DNA of 64,000 bases from Ardenticatenaceae bacterium (GTDB taxonomy: Bacteria; Chloroflexota; Anaerolineae; Promineifilales; Promineifilaceae), in the NCBI GenBank assembly GCA_020634375.1, contig JACKBX010000007.1, positions 124,001-188,000 of the forward strand, in the 5' to 3' direction. Below, in pieces: positions 49,987-59,328 of this stretch. The notes below the pieces were generated by a model, which did no database searches, was not told the origin of the DNA, and saw only the letters and a list, made by a program, of their open reading frames with translations. Made by a program: the position numbers and the translations under genes. Position 1 is the first letter of the stretch; each line of letters begins with the position of its first letter.

Positions 49987-50072
49987 AAATAGTTGGTTCA
50001 TGTTTTTGCCTGGAGGGAGGCTTTAGCCGAAACGCAATCGGCTAAAGCCTCCCTCCACGCCAACTATTTATC
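49987..50072. repeat. 86-bp palindromic element with a 19-bp inner stem
   Basis: The outer arms AAATAGTTGG and CCAACTATTT enclose an inner perfect stem, GGAGGGAGGCTTTAGCCGA (50012-50030) with TCGGCTAAAGCCTCCCTCC (50038-50056). It lies just past the PBP1A stop. It may act as terminator or be a MITE-like element. Confidence 0.65.
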
Positions 50073-50084
50073 TGCGCTCCACCA

Positions 50085-52820
50085 CTACGATGGCTGGATG
50101 GTGATTTCGATGGTGTATGGCTCGCCCACGTAGTTGCTGTCTTTGACAACAATGAGGCGCAAGTAATAAACGCCGGGGGGCAGGCCGTCGGCGTGCAGCA
50201 TTTCTAGCGTGCCATTGACGACGGGGGTGTTGTGCGTCTCGCCCAACGTCACCCAGTTCACGTTATTGCCGTCGGGAATGCCCAGTTCGATTTTGTAGAA
50301 TTGGACAACGGCCGTATCAAAATCCGCCGTCCCCACAATCGGCAAAACCCCACTCACCGCCTCGCCATTGCGCGGCGTGACAATGCGCCAGATCGCGGGC
50401 GCATTCGGGTCGCGGGCCAGCGCCAATAGTTCCTCATTGCACGGCGTAGTCGGCACAATGGCGATGTTATTCGCCTGCGCCCACTCGTGCGCCCCCTTCA
50501 AGCTCTGCTCATTGCGCGGCGCAGCGAGAAAAAGCTGCGGTTGGGCATCGGGCGGCAAGGTGGCAACGGCCGTTCCCTCCACAAACTGACAAAACAACTG
50601 CGACGGCGGCGCATCTACATCAGCCACCTCAATGGGCACGGGCGGCAGGGGGACGGCCGTCATCCGCCACACCGCCGGTTCCACCTGCTGCCACTGCACC
50701 ACATCCGGCGCGGCGGGCGTGTCGTCCGCCGCCAGCGACTCCGTGAGGAACCACTCACTGCCGCTTTGCGTGCAGTCGGTGGCCCCAATGGTGATGGAGG
50801 AAAGGGCGCATAACGGCCGTTTCTCCAACCCACTCGGCGGCACAAACTCACTTGTCGGAGCCGCGCCATTCACCAGCAGCGATTGCTGCAACGCCGCGTC
50901 GCCGTATACCGCCAGCATAAAATCATGCCACAGCGGCGCTGCGCCCGTCAGCCCGCTGATGTGCAGCATCTCGCTGTTGTCCGTGTTGCCCGTCCACACC
51001 CCCACCACCAGACCCGGCGTGTAACCCATCGTCCAGTTGTCGCGGAAATCATTCGTCGTACCCGTCTTCGCCGCCGCCGCAAAGGGCAAATCCAGCGGAT
51101 TGTCGCGCCCCATTGCCGGAACCCGCGCCGCGTCGTCGTCCAAAATATCGCTGATGAGGTAAGCCACGCGAGGATCAAGCGCCTGCTCGGCGGCGGGCGG
51201 CTGATACTCGTACAACACTTCGCCGTTGCTCTTTTCCACACGCAAAATGGCGACCGGCGGCACTTTTTGGCCGTTGTTGGCAAAGACGGCATACGCCGAG
51301 GCCAGTTCCAGCGGCGTCACTTCGCCGCCGCCCAACGTCAGCGAAAGCCCGTAACGACTGGGGTCATCCTGCCAACTGCTGATGCCCATTTGTCGCGCAA
51401 ACTCGATATAGCGCGGCAGCCCCACGTCTTGCAGCGTCAGCACGGCGGGGATGTTGTAGCTGTTGGCTAATGCGGTGCGCAAACGCACGGGGCCGTGGAA
51501 ACGGCCGTCATAATTCACCGGCTCATAGCTGCTGCCATCCACTTGCCCATACTCCACCGGCACATCCCACAAAATGTCGGCGGCCGTCCAGGCCGGTTTG
51601 CCGCCATCTACCGGGGAGAGCGCGGCGGCGTAGGTCAGCGGCTTGATGGAGCTGCCCGGCTGCTGCGGGGAGAGGGTGACGTTGACACGGCCGTCAATGG
51701 CGTCGTCGTGATAATCCACACTGCCCAGCATCGCCAAAATCTCGCCCGTGCCCGGTTTCAGGGCGATGAGGGCCGCATTGGTCAGATTGTGTTCCGGGCC
51801 GACGGCGGCCACATGCCGCCGCGCCAACTGCTCGGCCAAACTTTGGTAAGCCAAATCGAGGGTCGTCGTCACGCGCAGGCCGCCGTTGGCAACCATCTCC
51901 GCGCCAAACTGGTCTTCCAGCAGTTGGCGCACGTACACGGCAAAATGCGGCGCGGCCAAACTAACCGACTGCTGCGCAAAGCTCAACGGCTCCTGATAGG
52001 TTGCCAACACCTGCTCTTGGGTGATGTAGCCCTCGCCAGCCATCAAATTCAGCACCAGCCACTGCCGCTCTTTGGCCGCCTCAAAATTAGTGAAGGGGTC
52101 GAGGTCAACGGGGCTTTGCGGCAGTCCCGTCAGCAGCGTGGCCTCGGCCAGCGATAAATCGGCGGCGGGTTTGCCAAAGTAGGTCTGCGACGCCGCTTCT
52201 ACGCCGTAGGCCAGGTTGCCGTAGTAGATTTCGTTGAGGTACATCTGCAAGATTTCTTCTTTGCTGTAGTTGCGGGTCATCACCCAGGCGAAGATGATCT
52301 CTTTGGTTTTGCGGTTGTAGGAAACGGCCGTGCGCTCCTCATAATCAAACACAATGTGCCGCACCAACTGTTGGGTGATGGTACTGCCCCCCACTGGACG
52401 CTCATCCTGGTTGCGCAAATTGGCGATCAGCGCCGCCACCAACGAGGGCGCATCAAGGCCGATGTTCTCATAAAAGGTGTCATCTTCGACGGAAACGGTG
52501 GCCTGCAACAGATACGACGGTATTTGCTGCAAGGTGATGGCCGTGCGCTTGCCCTCGCCAAAAATCTCCCACAATTTCTGCCCGTTGCGGTCGGTGATGA
52601 TGGTGGTCTCGAAGGTTTCGCGGTTGCGGGCGTCGTCCAATTTGGTAATGCCCGCCTCAATTTCACCAGAAAAATTGGCATAAATGAGGGTTCCGGCGAT
52701 GAGGATACCGGCAAAGACAATCACAGCTAATAAGAGAATGCCGCCGATAAATACGCGGCCCAAACAGCCGCGCCGTCGCGGCGCTGGAGTAGGAGGTGTT
52801 GGTTGATCTGGTTGATACAT
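50085..52820 (-). CDS. Class A penicillin-binding protein (PBP1A-type)
   Basis: About 911 residues from MYQPDQPTPPTPAPRRR (52820, GGGG upstream); the 36 earlier codons come from a word repeat. A Pro-rich cytoplasmic start is followed by a membrane segment (FIGGILLLAVIVFAGILIAG). The GT51 glycosyltransferase domain carries the catalytic EDDTFYENIGLD and GGSTITQQL. The transpeptidase domain has SSIK (PGSSIKPLTYA), SYN (ANSYNIP) and KTGTTNDFRDNW. A C-terminal extension of about 250 residues holds an Ig-like segment (ITPRNGEAVSGVLPIVGTA). It makes and cross-links side-wall peptidoglycan. Confidence 0.93.
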   Translation of the reverse strand: MYQPDQPTPPTPAPRRRGCLGRVFIGGILLLAVIVFAGILIAGTLIYANFSGEIEAGITKLDDARNRETFETTIITDRNGQKLWEIFGEGKRTAITLQQIPSYLLQATVSVEDDTFYENIGLDAPSLVAALIANLRNQDERPVGGSTITQQLVRHIVFDYEERTAVSYNRKTKEIIFAWVMTRNYSKEEILQMYLNEIYYGNLAYGVEAASQTYFGKPAADLSLAEATLLTGLPQSPVDLDPFTNFEAAKERQWLVLNLMAGEGYITQEQVLATYQEPLSFAQQSVSLAAPHFAVYVRQLLEDQFGAEMVANGGLRVTTTLDLAYQSLAEQLARRHVAAVGPEHNLTNAALIALKPGTGEILAMLGSVDYHDDAIDGRVNVTLSPQQPGSSIKPLTYAAALSPVDGGKPAWTAADILWDVPVEYGQVDGSSYEPVNYDGRFHGPVRLRTALANSYNIPAVLTLQDVGLPRYIEFARQMGISSWQDDPSRYGLSLTLGGGEVTPLELASAYAVFANNGQKVPPVAILRVEKSNGEVLYEYQPPAAEQALDPRVAYLISDILDDDAARVPAMGRDNPLDLPFAAAAKTGTTNDFRDNWTMGYTPGLVVGVWTGNTDNSEMLHISGLTGAAPLWHDFMLAVYGDAALQQSLLVNGAAPTSEFVPPSGLEKRPLCALSSITIGATDCTQSGSEWFLTESLAADDTPAAPDVVQWQQVEPAVWRMTAVPLPPVPIEVADVDAPPSQLFCQFVEGTAVATLPPDAQPQLFLAAPRNEQSLKGAHEWAQANNIAIVPTTPCNEELLALARDPNAPAIWRIVTPRNGEAVSGVLPIVGTADFDTAVVQFYKIELGIPDGNNVNWVTLGETHNTPVVNGTLEMLHADGLPPGVYYLRLIVVKDSNYVGEPYTIEITIQPS

Positions 52821-52835
52821 AATAATGCCCCTTGG

Positions 52836-52910
52836 GATTGACGATTTATAATTTTCGATTGACGATTGATGGTTGGCAATTGACAATTGGCTATTGACAA
52901 TTGACCATTT
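52836..52910. repeat. Heptad word repeat (ATTGACG / ATTGACA words) upstream of PBP1A
   Basis: GATTGACGATTTATAATTTTCGATTGACG leads into TTGGCAATTGACAATTGGCT. The arms are mixed and only partly complementary. Confidence 0.65.
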
Positions 52911-52990
52911 CTCCCCAGTGTAAACCACCTAATGCGGGGCTGCTATGCGCAGAACAAACGGAAAGGGCACGATAGGGTGACGATGAATAC

Positions 52991-53028
52991 AAAACCGGGA
53001 CAGTTTTGCGCAAACTGACCCGGTTTAT
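52991..53028. terminator. Strong terminator hairpin downstream of the LysM gene
   Basis: AAACCGGG-A-CAGTTT, loop TGCGC, AAACTG-A-CCCGGTTT, with T-rich DNA on both sides. It ends transcripts of the minus-strand LysM gene and can work in both directions. Confidence 0.75.
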
Positions 53029-53030
53029 TT

Positions 53031-53050
53031 ACGATTTTCGATTGACGATT
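53031..53050. repeat. Short heptad word run (ATTGACG)
   Basis: ACGATTTTCGATTGACGATT between the terminator and the LysM gene; the same words as at 52836 and 44702. Confidence 0.5.
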
Positions 53051-53069
53051 GCCAGCTACCCGCCACCAG

Positions 53070-54725
53070 CTACGCACGGCGCAGTAGGGCAATGCCAATG
53101 GCAGCGAGAACAACCAAGAAGACGGCCACACCAATGATGATCATGCCAATGTTGGAACCGGTATCGGCCGGTTCAACGGTGGCATCTTCAGCGGGGGTTT
53201 CAGCGGTAACGGCCGTTTCTTCCCCACCCGTCGTATCTGTTGCACCTGCATCAGCGACAACAGCCTCAGCCGCAGGGCTAAACTGAGCGCCAAAACTCAC
53301 CGGCATTTGCACGCCGCCGCTCACAGCTACAGCCCAACTATCATCCGTTGTGGCCATGTAATCGGCTGGCGGGAAAAATTGTACTTGATAAGTATCTGAT
53401 TCCAGGTCTTCAAAGCACTGCTCGTCGTGCAAACCATCCGTTACATAGGTCACAACCGTTTCGCCACTCCGTGAAACAGTGATCGCTGCATCAGCCAGCA
53501 GCCCTTCTGTACCTTGATTCAAAACGCCATCGCCGTTGTCGTCGCTAAATACAGACACGCAAATGGTGGCTTTGGCGGGTTCAGCGGCGGCAATGGGTTC
53601 TGGCTCTGGGAGGTCAGCGCTGCCACCAGCAACGGCCGTATCCGGCCCCGCTCCGGTCTCTTCAGTTGTCTCTGCTTCTGGTGTTACCTCTTCGGCAGGT
53701 GCTTCTTCAACAACAGGCGTCTCTTCAACAACTGGAGCCGGTTCAGCCGCCAGATTAGCAGGTACGATAACCAATTCCTGCCCAACGGAAAGAAACGCTG
53801 GATTATTATTTAACTCCTGAATGGCTGGCAGCGCCTCTTCCGGCGTCATCCCCATTGCAGCAGCATATTGATTGGCAATTGTCCACATCGTGTCCCCAGA
53901 CTGCACCACATGAACAACGGAACCATCTGCGCGAGGCGTAGGTGGCGGCAACGGTGTAGAGGTTGGGCCAGCCGGTACGACTGGAGCCGCACTACCACCG
54001 CCCGACGAGACTGGTGCTGTTGCATCAAGCGCATACAATCCAAGCGTGTCCATGAAAAAGCCATTGTTACTATGTGGATAGTTACCTTTTACGTCAATCC
54101 ACACCGTCATGTCAGACTGCGTGGCTGTAAATTCATACGCAAAAATGCCGTAATCGCCATAAGTTGACGCGAACCAGCCTGAGTAAGCAATCGCGGCTTC
54201 ATCGCGCCAGGCTGCACCAACCGGGCTAGCGCCCAGGCGAACTTGCCCGTGTGTTGCATCAGCCGGATACACTTTTTGCCCTTCCCAATCATAAATATCT
54301 GTATAAACGGGGGCTACCAGTTGATACCGCCGCCCCACTTCCAAACCACTCACGTCTTGTGACAAACCAGCATATAAAGGCGCCCAACTCTTAAAAATCT
54401 TGAGTGTAAACTGACCATCACGCCAGAGAACTTCTTCACCTACGGGGATCCCACCGGCGGCATCCCATACTACTGTTTCCGGGCGAAGCGCGGGCAGCCC
54501 ATTATAGGAGTCAAAAAAGGCTACACCATCTACCCAATGCATCCGATACCCATCGGGTACGGTTATTTCGGCAATGCCGTCTTGATGATGATGCCCCTCT
54601 TCAAAACCGGGGTTGACAAGTAAATTAGGACTTGACTGGGCGGCAGCGGGTCGTGCTACGGTGATGACGGCCGTAACCAACACCATCCCCATAACCAGAA
54701 AAGCGATTGTTTTCTTCAAGTTCAT
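53070..54725 (-). CDS. Secreted, membrane-anchored LysM-domain protein
   Basis: About 551 residues from MNLKKTIAFLVMGMVLV (54725, GGAGG upstream), with a clear signal peptide ending ARPAAAQ. An N-terminal carbohydrate-binding-like beta domain follows (LLVNPGFEEGHHHQDG). A LysM domain sits near 300-350 (VVHVVQSGDTMWTIANQYA), then an acidic Pro/Glu linker. A SdrD-type beta-sandwich (ICVSVFSDDNGDGVLNQGTE, with a calcium-binding DDNGDG loop) follows near 440-510. The C-terminal membrane segment MIIIGVAVFLVVLAAIGIAL with a basic end anchors the protein. It probably binds peptidoglycan at the cell surface. Confidence 0.85.
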   Translation of the reverse strand: MNLKKTIAFLVMGMVLVTAVITVARPAAAQSSPNLLVNPGFEEGHHHQDGIAEITVPDGYRMHWVDGVAFFDSYNGLPALRPETVVWDAAGGIPVGEEVLWRDGQFTLKIFKSWAPLYAGLSQDVSGLEVGRRYQLVAPVYTDIYDWEGQKVYPADATHGQVRLGASPVGAAWRDEAAIAYSGWFASTYGDYGIFAYEFTATQSDMTVWIDVKGNYPHSNNGFFMDTLGLYALDATAPVSSGGGSAAPVVPAGPTSTPLPPPTPRADGSVVHVVQSGDTMWTIANQYAAAMGMTPEEALPAIQELNNNPAFLSVGQELVIVPANLAAEPAPVVEETPVVEEAPAEEVTPEAETTEETGAGPDTAVAGGSADLPEPEPIAAAEPAKATICVSVFSDDNGDGVLNQGTEGLLADAAITVSRSGETVVTYVTDGLHDEQCFEDLESDTYQVQFFPPADYMATTDDSWAVAVSGGVQMPVSFGAQFSPAAEAVVADAGATDTTGGEETAVTAETPAEDATVEPADTGSNIGMIIIGVAVFLVVLAAIGIALLRRA

Positions 54726-54788
54726 GCGATTCCTCCGCAGGGTATCCATACAACTACCCTGCTTCTTCTCTAAGTTTCTTCCATGAAA

Positions 54789-54812
54789 AGGGCGCAATGT
54801 GAATTGCGCCCT
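54789..54812 (-). terminator. Rho-independent terminator of the membrane-protein gene upstream
   Basis: Read on the minus strand: AGGGCGCAAT, loop TCAC, ATTGCGCCCT, then TTTC. Confidence 0.7.
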
Positions 54813-54907
54813 GACAATCGGCGATTTTAGCATAACTTCCACAACTCACCACTCTATTGAGTCAATTCTCACATCAATGATAGGGAGCTTTTCAATCGCC
54901 ATTCTAC

Positions 54908-55567
54908 TTATTCCCTAAATTTATCCCATTTCGCTCGGTTATCCTGATAGTGCTCTTCATTCACTTCCAATTGTTTCTTGTTCCGAAAATGATAAACAGC
55001 ATTTGTGGCTAACACAATCAGAACCAACAAAACAATAGAGCCAATTGTCATAAACACATAATTAAATATCCTCACATCTCGGCTGATACGCACGAGGATA
55101 AGAGAGGGCGTTGTATCTTTTTGGGGTATCACCAATACCCGATACACACCACTTTTCTTAACAGAGAATGTCCATGCGGGAATTGACATAGCCATAGGCT
55201 CGCCTATACTGGGATCATTTTCATCTACCACAATGCTACCAAAACGCGAATTTGGTTTGGTTGTTATTTGTTCTCCCGTACCATCCGAGTAAATTTCTAC
55301 TTCTACTTGTGGATCAGGTTGAACAGTCGTGTATAGAATAAATCGCCCCGGACGTGAAATATTCACCGTTCCTTTCAAATCGCGTATCAAATATGTATCA
55401 ACTTTCTCCATCCCCGCAAAAATATCAGCGCCAGCTATTCCAAATTTAGCTATGTTATGTGGTTCATCAGCAACCTGATAAGCTAAAAAGGCATATATAA
55501 GCCCAATAACTATTAAACTACCAATCACATATGGTTTTAAGACACGATCACTTCCTCTAAAAGGCAT
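54908..55567 (-). CDS. Membrane protein of unknown function with extracellular beta domain
   Basis: A 219-residue protein with two membrane segments (YVIGSLIVIGLIYAFLAYQV near 13-32 and YVFMTIGSIVLLVLIVLATN near 170-190) and about 130 residues between them that look like a beta-sandwich (GRFILYTTVQ, VEVEIYSDG). GAAGGAGGAGG precedes the ATG. I do not recognise the family. It has its own terminator, and the next gene upstream is the glycosyltransferase-like protein 29 bases away. Confidence 0.7.
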   Translation of the reverse strand: MPFRGSDRVLKPYVIGSLIVIGLIYAFLAYQVADEPHNIAKFGIAGADIFAGMEKVDTYLIRDLKGTVNISRPGRFILYTTVQPDPQVEVEIYSDGTGEQITTKPNSRFGSIVVDENDPSIGEPMAMSIPAWTFSVKKSGVYRVLVIPQKDTTPSLILVRISRDVRIFNYVFMTIGSIVLLVLIVLATNAVYHFRNKKQLEVNEEHYQDNRAKWDKFRE

Positions 55568-55595
55568 TTCCTCCTCCTTCTCTGAGCAAATTGAT

Positions 55596-57107
55596 TTAGA
55601 TTTTTATAGAAGTTTGCAAGTATACCCACAGCCAACGGCGCGACAACCTTACTATGTACCACAATATTAGCAGGCCAAAATCTGCCAATGCTAACAGAGG
55701 TAAGTTACCGCGATTAGGCAGCAGTGTATCAAGCAGATAGCACCAGTTTTGGGGGCTGGCAATCATGGGGTCAAGCTGGCTCAAATCGAGGGTGTAATTG
55801 TAGGAAAAGCCAATGTGCAGAACGATGTTACGCAGGGATAAGAAGAATAGGCCATATGCCACAAGCTGCACGATAACGGCGCGACGGCCGTTCCCCAACG
55901 CCAACACCCATTCCCAAAAATACGCCAACGGGATAGCCAGCAAGCCGAGAAAGGGAACCAGGTAACGGCCGTCCGCCGTGAACCCGTGCGCCGTGTAATG
56001 CTTGGAAAAAAGGAGCAGGTAGGTGAGAAAGACGGCCGTCGTCAGCACAAAATCTCGCCTATTCCGCCGCACATACCACCCAAAGCCAGGCAGCGCCAGC
56101 AGCAATATCGGCGACAGCAAAAACAAGCCCTGGTTATAACAAGTGCCGCCGCACCAGCCGCCGCTCTCGTCAAAATAGAGCATCGCCTTTAGCCCCGGCA
56201 GCAGCGGCACGCTAAACGTGCTGCCAAACTCGCCCGCCCAGGGATAGTTGAGCGCATAGGCATACGACAGTGTGAAGGGGCTGCCAAAATTGGCATGGTT
56301 GTAATAGCCTAAAAAGGCCGCAGGCAGCAGCCCGGCCAGGGCAAAGGGGATCAGGGTGAGGGCAAAACGGCGGGGGTGAAACGGCCGTACACCCCACCCC
56401 AACACAAACAACCCCACTAATAACACTAACAGCCCATTAGAATACTCCACCACCACGCTCCAACCGAGGACGAACCCCAAAAACGCATAACGCAGCCAGG
56501 GCACATCCGGCCGCCGCGCCAGCCCCAACGCCAGATAAATTGCCAGCATAATCAAAAAGGAAGAGAGGGCATGAGAAAACAGGACACTGCTGTACTTCCA
56601 ATGGGCTGTGCCCAGGCCGAAGGTGATGCAAGCCAGCAGCGCCGCCGCTTCGCCCACCCCCTGGCGGCGCAGCAGCAAGTAGAGCAACACAATGGTTCCC
56701 GCCCCGGCCCAGGCGGGCAGCAGCAGCACATAGGGCAGTGCAGGGTTCTCGGCATCGTGGCGGGAGGGCAGTGGGGACAACGGCTCTGGCAATTTCTGGC
56801 CGATTAAGTAAAAGAGTACGGCGGTCACGGCCGTTCCCGGCGGCCTATCACTGTAAAGACGGCCGTCCACAATCGCCACGTCATTCCCCTCTGCATAATT
56901 ATCGAAGGGAGAGAGTTGGAAACGGCCGTACTCCGCCAACGCCCGCGTCAACGCATAATGGCTACCGTCATTACTACTCGTAATCCCCGATGCTGTCGCA
57001 AAATATAACGCCGAGAAGAACAAAAAAAGGATGAGGGATGAAGGATGAAAGATGAAAGAAGAAACCCCTTTACGTTCCCCACCCCGTTTCACATCACTCA
57101 CATCCAT
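55596..57107 (-). CDS. Multi-spanning GT39-like glycosyltransferase/membrane protein
   Basis: A 503-residue protein with about ten membrane segments. The first loop (SNDGSHYALTRALAEYGRFQ) and DRPPGTAV fit the PMT/ArnT-like (GT-C) glycosyltransferase build, with an acidic residue in the first extracellular loop. Sugar donor and acceptor are unknown. The N-terminus is odd: the codons for FIFHPSSLILF are encoded by a TTCATCC heptad word repeat that runs from the spacer into the gene, so the true start is uncertain. Confidence 0.75.
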   Translation of the reverse strand: MDVSDVKRGGERKGVSSFIFHPSSLILFLFFSALYFATASGITSSNDGSHYALTRALAEYGRFQLSPFDNYAEGNDVAIVDGRLYSDRPPGTAVTAVLFYLIGQKLPEPLSPLPSRHDAENPALPYVLLLPAWAGAGTIVLLYLLLRRQGVGEAAALLACITFGLGTAHWKYSSVLFSHALSSFLIMLAIYLALGLARRPDVPWLRYAFLGFVLGWSVVVEYSNGLLVLLVGLFVLGWGVRPFHPRRFALTLIPFALAGLLPAAFLGYYNHANFGSPFTLSYAYALNYPWAGEFGSTFSVPLLPGLKAMLYFDESGGWCGGTCYNQGLFLLSPILLLALPGFGWYVRRNRRDFVLTTAVFLTYLLLFSKHYTAHGFTADGRYLVPFLGLLAIPLAYFWEWVLALGNGRRAVIVQLVAYGLFFLSLRNIVLHIGFSYNYTLDLSQLDPMIASPQNWCYLLDTLLPNRGNLPLLALADFGLLILWYIVRLSRRWLWVYLQTSIKI

Positions 57108-57133
57108 CCTTCAGCCCTCACCCTTCATCCTTA
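57029..57133. repeat. Heptad word repeat with distant inverted arms (GGATGAA words)
   Basis: GGATGAGGGATGAAGGATGAAAG (57029 on) faces CCATCCTTCAGCCCTCACCC (57113 on), with about 50 bases between. The left arm overlaps the start of the glycosyltransferase-like ORF and the right arm ends at the proC stop. Confidence 0.75.
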
Positions 57134-57967
57134 CTCCACGTGTTCCTCTTTTTGGCCGCGCCCCAGCTCCACCGAGCGTTCATACGCCGCCCAAATGCCC
57201 CGCGACAACACCGTACGCAGCCCCCCCTTCTCCAAATGATACAGCGCGGACGCCGTCGTGCCCCCCGGAGACGTTACCTGATTACGCAGCTCCGCCACAT
57301 GCTTGCCCGACTGCGCCGCATATTCCACAGACCCACTCATCGTCTGAAACACCAACTGCGTGGCAATATGCCGCGAAAAGCCCAAATGCACCCCCGCGTC
57401 AATCATCGCCTCCATGACCATAAACACATACGCTGGCCCTGTGCCGCTGAGCGCCGTCGCCATGTCCAGGTAACGCTCATCATCCATAAAAATCTCTTCG
57501 CCCAGCGACCCCAAAATCGCCTGCGCCTGCTGCTTGTGCGTGTCGTCCACTTCTGGCGTGGCCGTCCACACCGTAATCCCTTGCCCAATTTGCGCCGGAG
57601 TATTGGGCATGGCCCGCACCACCGAAGCGTGCGCCGTGCCATTTGCCAGGTTGCGAATGGGCATACCCGCCAAAATCGAAAGCAGCAAATCCCGCCGTCG
57701 CAAATGCCCACGAATATCCGGCAGCACTTTGTCCAGCGTTTGCGGCTTGATAGATAAGACGACAACCTGCCCCGCTTCGGCCGCTTCCATATTTTTTGTG
57801 GTCACATGAATAGCATACTGCTCCTTCAAATAGGCCAATCGTTCTTCCCAGGGGTCTGAGGCAATAATTTGTGTTGGTTCAACAATATTTTGGCTCAACA
57901 AACCGCGAATCATGGCCTCACCCATAACTCCGGCGCCGATAAATGCAATGGTTTGGTCTTCAAACAT
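57131..57967 (-). CDS. proC: Pyrroline-5-carboxylate reductase
   Basis: Last step of proline synthesis. It is 278 residues with an N-terminal Rossmann fold (IAFIGAGVMGEAMIRGLL), VVLSIKPQ, MPNTPAQIGQG, and the C-terminal ALSGTGPAYVFMVMEAMIDAGV and VTSPGGTTASAL signatures. Full length. Confidence 0.95.
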   Translation of the reverse strand: MFEDQTIAFIGAGVMGEAMIRGLLSQNIVEPTQIIASDPWEERLAYLKEQYAIHVTTKNMEAAEAGQVVVLSIKPQTLDKVLPDIRGHLRRRDLLLSILAGMPIRNLANGTAHASVVRAMPNTPAQIGQGITVWTATPEVDDTHKQQAQAILGSLGEEIFMDDERYLDMATALSGTGPAYVFMVMEAMIDAGVHLGFSRHIATQLVFQTMSGSVEYAAQSGKHVAELRNQVTSPGGTTASALYHLEKGGLRTVLSRGIWAAYERSVELGRGQKEEHVE

Positions 57968-57978
57968 GAGGTTCTCCT

Positions 57979-58053
57979 ATAGCTTAGCTGTTAACGATTA
58001 GCTGACAGTCAGTCACCGTTCACCGCCTGCTGCTCACTGATTACTGCTTACTG
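57979..58053. repeat. Mixed heptad word repeat (TTAGCTG / TTACTGC words)
   Basis: TAGCTTAGCTGTTAACGATTAGCTG and then CACTGATTACTGCTTACTGG. The stop of the next gene (58041) lies inside. Confidence 0.6.
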
Positions 58054-59165
58054 GTACTCCGACGCAGTGTCACCCTCTCCAACTGTGCCAAATCCACCTC
58101 CACACCGAGGCCTGGTTTTGTGGGCACGGTGATGGTGCTATCTTCCGGGTTTAATCTGAAAGGGGCAGTAATATCAGGCACATAATAGCGGTTGCTAGCA
58201 GAAATATCACCCGGCAGAGTGAAACCAGGCAGGGAAGCGAGGGCCAACTGTGCTGCACGGCCGATCCCTGTTTCCAACATCCCACCTACCCATAGGCTAA
58301 GCCCGGCCTGCACACCTAAATCATGAACACGTCGCGCTTCCGCCCAGCCGCCAACACGGGCCGGCTTCACGTTGATGATGTCGCAAGCATCCAGGGCAAT
58401 GGCGTAACGCGCATGATCGGCAGAGTGAATGCTCTCATCCAGACACAGTGGCGTCTGGATTTGTGGATGCAGTAAGCTGTGGTCGTATATATCTTCGTAA
58501 CCAAGGGGCTGCTCCAGCATAAGCAAGTCCAGGTCATCTAGTCGTTGTAACGTGGCAACATCGTCCAAAGTATAAGCGGAGTTGGCATCTACCATGATGG
58601 GCAAGTCAGGATAGGCAGCGCGGGCAGCACGCACCAGGCCCACATCATGACCGGGTTTGATTTTGAGTTTGACACGGCCGTATCCCTGCACCAAATACGT
58701 CTCAATCACCCCTATTGTCTCCATAACCGAGGATTGAATGCCAATACTGACACCCACTTTCACCCGTTCGCGGGGGCCATCGGCATAAGGAGCAGCCAGC
58801 TTCTGTGCAAAGGAAACACCATCACGCTGCGCTGTCAAATCCCAGGCCGCTTGTTCCAAGCAAGCCTTGGCCAGGGGATGTCCGCGCACATGCTTGAACC
58901 AGCCTGCCAAATCCTCTGGCTCTTGCAGTTCTCGCCCCACCATCGCCGGAATCAAAAAATCCGAGATGATATGCCACGCTGTATACACCGTCTCATAGCT
59001 GTAGCCGGGATCATTTGTGGCAACACACTCCCCCCAAGCAGTCAAACCCTCACTATGAAGGGTTGCAATCAGGCAATCCCGCTGTCGCTGGGAACCGAAG
59101 CTGGTGGCGAAGTTGCTGACCAGGGGCTGACTGATGTGGTACAAGTCTATGCGTTCAATTTTCAT
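58041..59165 (-). CDS. menC: Enolase-superfamily enzyme: o-succinylbenzoate synthase / N-acylamino acid racemase
   Basis: About 374 residues from MKIERIDLYHI (59165). The muconate-lactonizing-type build is clear: ALEAALWDL-like CLEQAAWDLTAQ, the catalytic VKLKIKPG lysine pair, metal ligands in MVDANSAYTLDD, EQPLGYEDI and LDESIHSADH, and a final NVKPARVGGWAEA with GGMLETGIGR. The family performs menaquinone-precursor synthesis or N-acyl amino acid racemisation; sequence alone does not decide. No other men genes are in the window. Confidence 0.88.
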   Translation of the reverse strand: MKIERIDLYHISQPLVSNFATSFGSQRQRDCLIATLHSEGLTAWGECVATNDPGYSYETVYTAWHIISDFLIPAMVGRELQEPEDLAGWFKHVRGHPLAKACLEQAAWDLTAQRDGVSFAQKLAAPYADGPRERVKVGVSIGIQSSVMETIGVIETYLVQGYGRVKLKIKPGHDVGLVRAARAAYPDLPIMVDANSAYTLDDVATLQRLDDLDLLMLEQPLGYEDIYDHSLLHPQIQTPLCLDESIHSADHARYAIALDACDIINVKPARVGGWAEARRVHDLGVQAGLSLWVGGMLETGIGRAAQLALASLPGFTLPGDISASNRYYVPDITAPFRLNPEDSTITVPTKPGLGVEVDLAQLERVTLRRSTSKQ

Positions 59166-59261
59166 GCAGCTTATTGTAACGCAAAGTAGGGATATTAAGC
59201 AGTTAGCAGCAAATGACGGCCGCATCAAAAGCGAACATTGAAATTCGTGTGTGCCGGGTTA

Positions 59262-59313
59262 TGATTGGAGATTGGAGATTAGCGATTGCGCAATCGCTAA
59301 TCTCCAATCTCTA
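59262..59313. repeat. Perfect zero-loop 44-bp palindrome of ATTRRNN words
   Basis: The 22 bases 59268-59289 are the exact reverse complement of 59290-59311 (centre GATTGC|GCAATC). Words ATTGGAG, ATTGGAG, ATTAGCG and ATTGCGC run in 7-base steps. It lies in the leader of the DUF554 gene. Confidence 0.85.
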
Positions 59314-59328
59314 CAAAAGGACACAACC

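Noticed and set aside
49731..50045. A 104-codon ORF across the 42-bp tandem repeat
   Set aside because: It exists only because the unit length is a multiple of three; it has no ribosome site and runs on into the palindromic element.
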